Part shown: piece by piece, positions 59,877-64,000 of the stretch
Layout: each line of letters begins with the position of its first letter
Numbering within the stretch: position 1 is the stretch's first letter
Assembly: GCF_012027615.1 (NCBI RefSeq)
Contig: NZ_SNUT01000001.1
Span: 434,001 to 498,000 of the forward strand
Source of the DNA: Thermococcus sp. 21S7
GTDB lineage: Archaea; Methanobacteriota_B; Thermococci; Thermococcales; Thermococcaceae
Direction of reading: 5' to 3'
Length of the DNA stretch: 64,000 bases
The notes under the pieces: model-generated
Told to the model about the DNA's origin: nothing
Databases searched by the model: none
The model's input: the letters and a program-made list of their open reading frames with translations, nothing else
Position numbers and translations under genes: made by a program

Positions 59877-61408
59877 ATCCTTCCCTCCTCGAAGAGCTTG
59901 TTCAGGTAGAGCCTTATCCTGGCCTCCTGGTCCTTGTAGGGGCCCTTGGACTGGGCGTTGAGGGTCTGAATCTTCCGGTCCTGGCTCGTCTCCTCCATGA
60001 CGTCGTCTATCGTTCTCCTGATGATGTCCCTGTACTTCATGCCGAGCTTTTTGTAGTACTCTGCCCTCTCCACCGTCTTCCGGAACTCCCAGCCGTAGTC
60101 CTGGGCGACCGACTTCTTGACGGCTATTCCCAGGGACTGGATGATGAACTCCACGGGCCTCGTTTCCGGACCCGTGGGAATCGAGTTCTTCGCCGGCGAG
60201 AGCTTGAGCTCCCTCTCCTCGATGCCGCTCATGTCATTGTACAGCGACGCGCTCCTACCGTCAACGTGAAGGTCGAGGGCGGTCTTCCTCACCGCGTCCT
60301 CTCCCTGGAAGAGCTCGCTGTCCTTGTAGGCCTTGACGTAGTCCTTGAAGAGTCCGAGGGGAGAAACGCCGTACTTCTCCAGCAGGCCGTCGAGAGCCTC
60401 TAGGCTTGAGTCAACGGTCTTGTCGAGGATGTATTTGTTGCCGTAGTACTTCAGCTTGAAGCTCAGGGCGGTGCCCTTGGCACTTCCGCCCTTGTTGATG
60501 ACCCTGACCAGCTCGCCCTCAGGGGTCTTGACCCGCACCACCTCTATGTTCCCGCCGCTCAGTCCCTCAAGCTTCCCCAGCGTTTCCTCCATCCTGGCCT
60601 TAGCCTCGGGGCTGAGCACCACGTTAGGCCTCTCAAGGCCGGAACCGCCCTTTTTGGTCCCGCCCGTTCCAGTCGTGGTTGTCGTGGTCACGTTTTCCGA
60701 GCCCCCCGAGGGAGCACCGGGGCCGCTGGTTAGAGGTATCGAAACCATGTTTCCGGGAATCGTGTCGAGGTAGTGGTTGATTAGGGTCGGAAGGGCCACT
60801 TCAATGTCGCAGGCGGAATCGTCGTAGTACCACCCCTTGGCGAGGATAAGGTACGGACCCTCCATGACGATGTACCTAACCGTGACCTGGAGCCTAGGCG
60901 ACTCATCTGGATGGGCCTCAACCCAGCTCTCGCAGCTCGCCGAGATGCACTCGTGGGTTATGACCTCCCTGAAGAGGGCCCACTTGGAGTCGGACGAACC
61001 TCCGGCCTCGTCGACCGTGTAGCGGTAATGAGTCGCCACGTAGGGATTCCCGTCGAGGTCATTCCCAACCTCGTCCCTGTCCTCGTGGGAGCGCCAATCC
61101 GCCAGGGTCTCCTCGTAATAACTCCTTTCAGCGCTCGCATCCGTGAAGTAGCCCATCCAGAGGTCAACCTCGTAGGTGGCGTTGAGCTTGCCCCTATCCC
61201 TGCAGACGAAGGCGAAGTCGGCCAGGCTCGGCACATCAGCGCTCCCCATCATCGTGCCCCAGCCTTTTAACTTCAGGTTGAGCGAGAGCAGTTCGGAATC
61301 GCTCGGGGGCGAGCGCACGTACGGTTCCACGGCCTCACCGTAGACCAGCATCGAACCGAAGAGAATGCCCACCACCATGAGCGCTGTGAAAAGCCTAAGT
61401 ACACTCAT
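59873..61408 (-). CDS. Hypothetical secreted protein, 511 aa
   Basis: Signal peptide at about 1-25 (LFTALMVVGILFGSMLVYG, E). An N-terminal domain with cysteines (CRDRG, HECISASCESW, SACDIE) is followed by a Gly/Thr linker (TTTTTTGTGGTKKGGSG near 245-260) and a helical, charged C-terminal half. Secreted or surface-attached; family unknown. It heads the three-gene cluster with 59172-59876 and 58607-59167. ATG 61408 starts the frame. Confidence 0.7.
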   Translation of the reverse strand: MSVLRLFTALMVVGILFGSMLVYGEAVEPYVRSPPSDSELLSLNLKLKGWGTMMGSADVPSLADFAFVCRDRGKLNATYEVDLWMGYFTDASAERSYYEETLADWRSHEDRDEVGNDLDGNPYVATHYRYTVDEAGGSSDSKWALFREVITHECISASCESWVEAHPDESPRLQVTVRYIVMEGPYLILAKGWYYDDSACDIEVALPTLINHYLDTIPGNMVSIPLTSGPGAPSGGSENVTTTTTTGTGGTKKGGSGLERPNVVLSPEAKARMEETLGKLEGLSGGNIEVVRVKTPEGELVRVINKGGSAKGTALSFKLKYYGNKYILDKTVDSSLEALDGLLEKYGVSPLGLFKDYVKAYKDSELFQGEDAVRKTALDLHVDGRSASLYNDMSGIEERELKLSPAKNSIPTGPETRPVEFIIQSLGIAVKKSVAQDYGWEFRKTVERAEYYKKLGMKYRDIIRRTIDDVMEETSQDRKIQTLNAQSKGPYKDQEARIRLYLNKLFEEGRI

Positions 61409-61588
61409 GCCATCATCTCCAAAACCGCCCGGAACGCGGGCTTTTCCTTTCCAACCATAGTTCCACTTCCAGTACCACCCATCTCGCGGAAAAGAAACGC
61501 GGGAGGGGGTCGTATTTTAACAAGTTACACGTTTTTAGGTAATAAGCCTTTCGGAGAAAAAGATTCGGAAAAAGGAGGAATAACTGCA

Positions 61589-62365
61589 TCAGAGGCGAAG
61601 GTTATTCGCCAGTTCGACCAGCTTCCTCGCCCTTTCGAGGGAGACCTCGTTTTCAACTTTTCCATCGCGCTTGATCCACGTGCCCACTATGAAGGCATCG
61701 GCGTGCTCCCAGAGTTCCGGGAGGTTGTCGTGGGAGGTGCCCGAACCCACCACCACTGGCACCGGCGAGGTTCTCTTAGCCAGGGCGAGCTTTTCCACAT
61801 CGACTGGCTTGCCGGTTGCCCTGCCGCTGACGACTATCGCATCAGCCAATCCGCGCTCGACGGTGTCCAGTATCGCGTCCTCGAAGTCGAAGAAATGAAC
61901 CGCATGCTTGACGTGGACGTCGGCGAAGACCTTTATTTTGCTCGGGAGGAGCTTCCTTAGCTTAGCGAGCTCGTGGGCGATGCCCTCTATGAGGCCCTGG
62001 TCTGTGTAGGCTATACCGCTCAGCACGTTCACCCTTATGAAGTCCGCCTTCACCGCGTAGGCTATGGAATAGGCGGCGATTCCATCGTTGCGGAGGACGT
62101 TTATCCCGAGGGGAAGGCTCACTTCGTCGCGGATTGCCTTGGCGACCGCTGTGAAAGCCGCGACGGTCGTCTTGTCCACGTACTTCGGGAAGGGAACGTC
62201 GCCGAAGTTCTCCACCATTATCGCATCGAAACCCGCCTCTTCAAGGGTTCGCGCATCCCTGATGGCGAACTCGATCACGGCATCGAAGTTCCCGTCGTAA
62301 AGGTAGGAGCCTGGAAGGGGCTTCAGGTGAACCATGCCTATGAGGGGTTTCCTCTCAAATTCCAT
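61589..62365 (-). CDS. BtpA/SgcQ family TIM-barrel protein
   Basis: 258 residues, TIM barrel of the BtpA family. Features: MVHLKPLPGSY at the start, DAIMVENFGDVPFPK, LGINVLRNDG, IRVNVLSGIAYTDQG, and the end phosphate-binding VVVGSGTSHDNL and ADAFIVGTWIKRDGK. Bacterial BtpA was linked to photosystem I assembly but the archaeal role is unclear; a sugar-phosphate or nucleoside-related enzyme has been suggested. ATG 62365. Confidence 0.87.
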   Translation of the reverse strand: MEFERKPLIGMVHLKPLPGSYLYDGNFDAVIEFAIRDARTLEEAGFDAIMVENFGDVPFPKYVDKTTVAAFTAVAKAIRDEVSLPLGINVLRNDGIAAYSIAYAVKADFIRVNVLSGIAYTDQGLIEGIAHELAKLRKLLPSKIKVFADVHVKHAVHFFDFEDAILDTVERGLADAIVVSGRATGKPVDVEKLALAKRTSPVPVVVGSGTSHDNLPELWEHADAFIVGTWIKRDGKVENEVSLERARKLVELANNLRL

Positions 62366-62479
62366 AACACCACCAATCCAGGGAAGGCCCGCCGGTAGTT
62401 AAGGGTTTTGGATAGAAATGTCCAAAGTAGTGCATTGATGCAAAGCCTTATATAACCCGCGGTTGAAGTAAGGAACATC

Positions 62480-64000
62480 ATGGTGAGGCGGAAATACATC
62501 GCCTTTCTCACGCTAACACTGCTCTCCCTCCTCCTTACCTCCGTCGTCCTTGGACCAGCCCTCATTGAGGCTCCCCCCGAAACCAAAAGCATCGAGGAGA
62601 TACTCTCTCCGAAGCTTCCGCCCGGGAACGGGACCAACGAAACCGGGCCACCGGCGGAGGTTCCCGCTTCGCTTCACTTCGTTCTCCTCGTGACGGGGGC
62701 GGCCCACACCCACTACCTCAGGCTCAACGTGTACACCGACTACACCGACGGAAGGTGGAGAACGGGAAACGCCACGAGGGTTCCGAGCAACGCCCTCGCC
62801 CCACCGGAGATAAAAGTCCCCCACCACACCGAGAGGGACAGGGTAACCGTCGTCTCATTCCTCCCCCTCAGCGGAAACCTCTTCACCTCCCTTTACACGA
62901 CCCGCGTTGACGGCGCCGGGGCGGAGGCGATTCCGGAGTACAACCTCTTCAGAACAGGCATGAACGTGACGGCCTACTCATTCTCGGCGGTGAGCTACAC
63001 CTTCGACCTGCCCCACCTGCTCAACCTTACAGCGGGGAACCAAACGGAGTATCTCTCGGCCCCCAACGACACTCAGCTCGCGGCCCTGGCGAGGGGCATC
63101 ACCCTGGGAGCAGGTTCGGACTACGAGAGGGCACTGAGGATAGCGAGGTACCTGGCCAACAACTGCAGGCACGTGAAGAACGTCACGCCCCCGGCCAACA
63201 CGGATAGGCTGAAGTGGTTCCTGTTCGAGTCCAAAGCGGGCAGCTCCTACGATTTCGCCTCGGCCTTCGTCGTGCTGGCGAGGCTGAGCGGCCTCCCCGC
63301 GAGGCTCGTCGAGGGGGTTTACATCGATGCGGTTCCCCAGACCCAGGTCGTGACCGAAAGGAACAGACACTTTTGGGCAGAGGTTTACTTCAAGAATGGG
63401 GGCTGGCTGGTCTTCGACCCGCTGCACCCCGACCCAAACGTTTACACCCCGTTCGAGCTCGATGTCTCGCCTCCGAAGATGACCCTCGACCCGGGCTCCC
63501 AGGGAACGGTTACGGTGAAGTTCGAGAGGGTCGCGAGCGGGACGAACTCAAGCGTTGTCGTGGAGGTTCCATCCATTGGAAGGATAGCGCTCATCAACGG
63601 GTCGGGGATATACAACCTGACGGTGGGCCCATTTAAGGAACCCGGCCACTACCCGGTCATTGTCAGGGCGTTTACTGGGGCCGGAACACCGCTGTCCGTG
63701 CTCCGTCTCACGGCGGTCACGGTTCCGGGGGCGATAACGGTTATCCCCGAACAGGCGGCGGTTGGCCTCCTCAAGGGCGGCCAGGCTGTCCTCGGCCTTT
63801 CGGTTCGGGGTGCGGCCCGGGATGTAAGACTCGAAACAACCTCCCCGCTGGTCGAGACGTGGTTCTGGTGGGGGATGCCGGGAGGTGAGAGAGGGATATA
63901 CCTCAGGCTGGCTTCGCCCCCCAGGTATCCCCCCGGCTGGCACGTCGTGAACATGACCGTTGCGGGCGGGGCGGAGAGATACCGCCTGTACATCCCCGTT
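62480..64000 (+). CDS. Transglutaminase-fold extracytoplasmic protein (5' part)
   Basis: 507 codons visible; the frame is open to the right edge. Signal peptide/anchor (residues 5-24), a Pro/Thr-rich linker, a beta domain, then a transglutaminase-like core: GSSYDFASAFVVLARLSGLPARLVEG, RNRHFWAEVYF and WLVFDPLHP. The His and Asp of the triad are present, but the position usually held by the nucleophilic Cys reads Ser. Later residues look like Ig-like or CARDB beta modules. TATA CCTTATATAAC (about 62444-62454) is 26 bp before ATG 62480, so likely leaderless. Confidence 0.75.
   Translation, partial: MVRRKYIAFLTLTLLSLLLTSVVLGPALIEAPPETKSIEEILSPKLPPGNGTNETGPPAEVPASLHFVLLVTGAAHTHYLRLNVYTDYTDGRWRTGNATRVPSNALAPPEIKVPHHTERDRVTVVSFLPLSGNLFTSLYTTRVDGAGAEAIPEYNLFRTGMNVTAYSFSAVSYTFDLPHLLNLTAGNQTEYLSAPNDTQLAALARGITLGAGSDYERALRIARYLANNCRHVKNVTPPANTDRLKWFLFESKAGSSYDFASAFVVLARLSGLPARLVEGVYIDAVPQTQVVTERNRHFWAEVYFKNGGWLVFDPLHPDPNVYTPFELDVSPPKMTLDPGSQGTVTVKFERVASGTNSSVVVEVPSIGRIALINGSGIYNLTVGPFKEPGHYPVIVRAFTGAGTPLSVLRLTAVTVPGAITVIPEQAAVGLLKGGQAVLGLSVRGAARDVRLETTSPLVETWFWWGMPGGERGIYLRLASPPRYPPGWHVVNMTVAGGAERYRLYIPV

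Overview
The window is archaeal and most likely from the genus Thermococcus. It carries a 16S–tRNA-Ala–23S operon without 5S, leaderless or short-leader genes with BRE/TATA promoters, Shine-Dalgarno sites of GGTG/GGAGG type, and typical Thermococcales families: FAU-1, RadB, HerA-Mre11-Rad50-NurA, archaeal RFC with an intein, a proteasome beta subunit and ThiR. I cannot name the species from sequence alone.

Layout. 1–3470: lysS (cut by the left edge), an unknown gene, a polyprenol/phytol-kinase-like membrane protein, DUF366 and a HAD phosphatase. 3580–8482: rRNA operon on the minus strand, with long inverted repeats around both rRNAs. 8717–13788: a frameshifted small membrane gene, prs, a DUF1614 membrane protein, an ASCH protein, a metallo-beta-lactamase-fold protein, radB and a first archaeal P-loop ATPase. 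13926–14107: probable end of a decayed IS605/TnpB-type element. 14145–25775: fau-1, moaA, a Trm5-type methyltransferase, two secreted or short genes, rfcL, intein-bearing rfcS, kbl and endA. 25772–34198: rimI, a C/D box guide RNA and the DNA-end-resection operon herA–mre11–rad50–nurA, interrupted by a VapBC toxin-antitoxin pair.

34231–40645: FecCD-type permease and ATPase without a binding protein, a secreted protein, a relic of a second ABC ATPase, proteasome beta, a membrane-anchored peptidase-like protein and thrC. 40629–48726: a small membrane protein with a palindromic operator, a LigB-like protein, two DUF4143-type ATPases with unusual paired operators, AlaX, a cyclic-2,3-diphosphoglycerate-synthetase-like GTPase, a GNAT enzyme and a broken gene. 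48713–53901: ThiR with VanZ-like and YjbQ proteins, pyrBI, an ECF S component and a nucleoside-kinase-like protein. 53936–64000: a second VapBC pair, a TudS-like protein, a DUF457 protein, an AT-rich membrane protein, glmM, three secreted or membrane-anchored proteins, a BtpA-family protein and a transglutaminase-fold protein cut by the right edge.

The points I would look at first are: the matching promoter geometry of the two DUF4143 ATPases (two palindromes with centres 34 bp apart and the TATA box between them); the C/D guide RNA before herA, whose D guide matches the 23S rRNA in this same window; the VapBC insertion in the resection operon; the decayed ABC-ATPase tail before the proteasome gene; and the RfcS intein. 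I saw no CRISPR array and no complete transposon.
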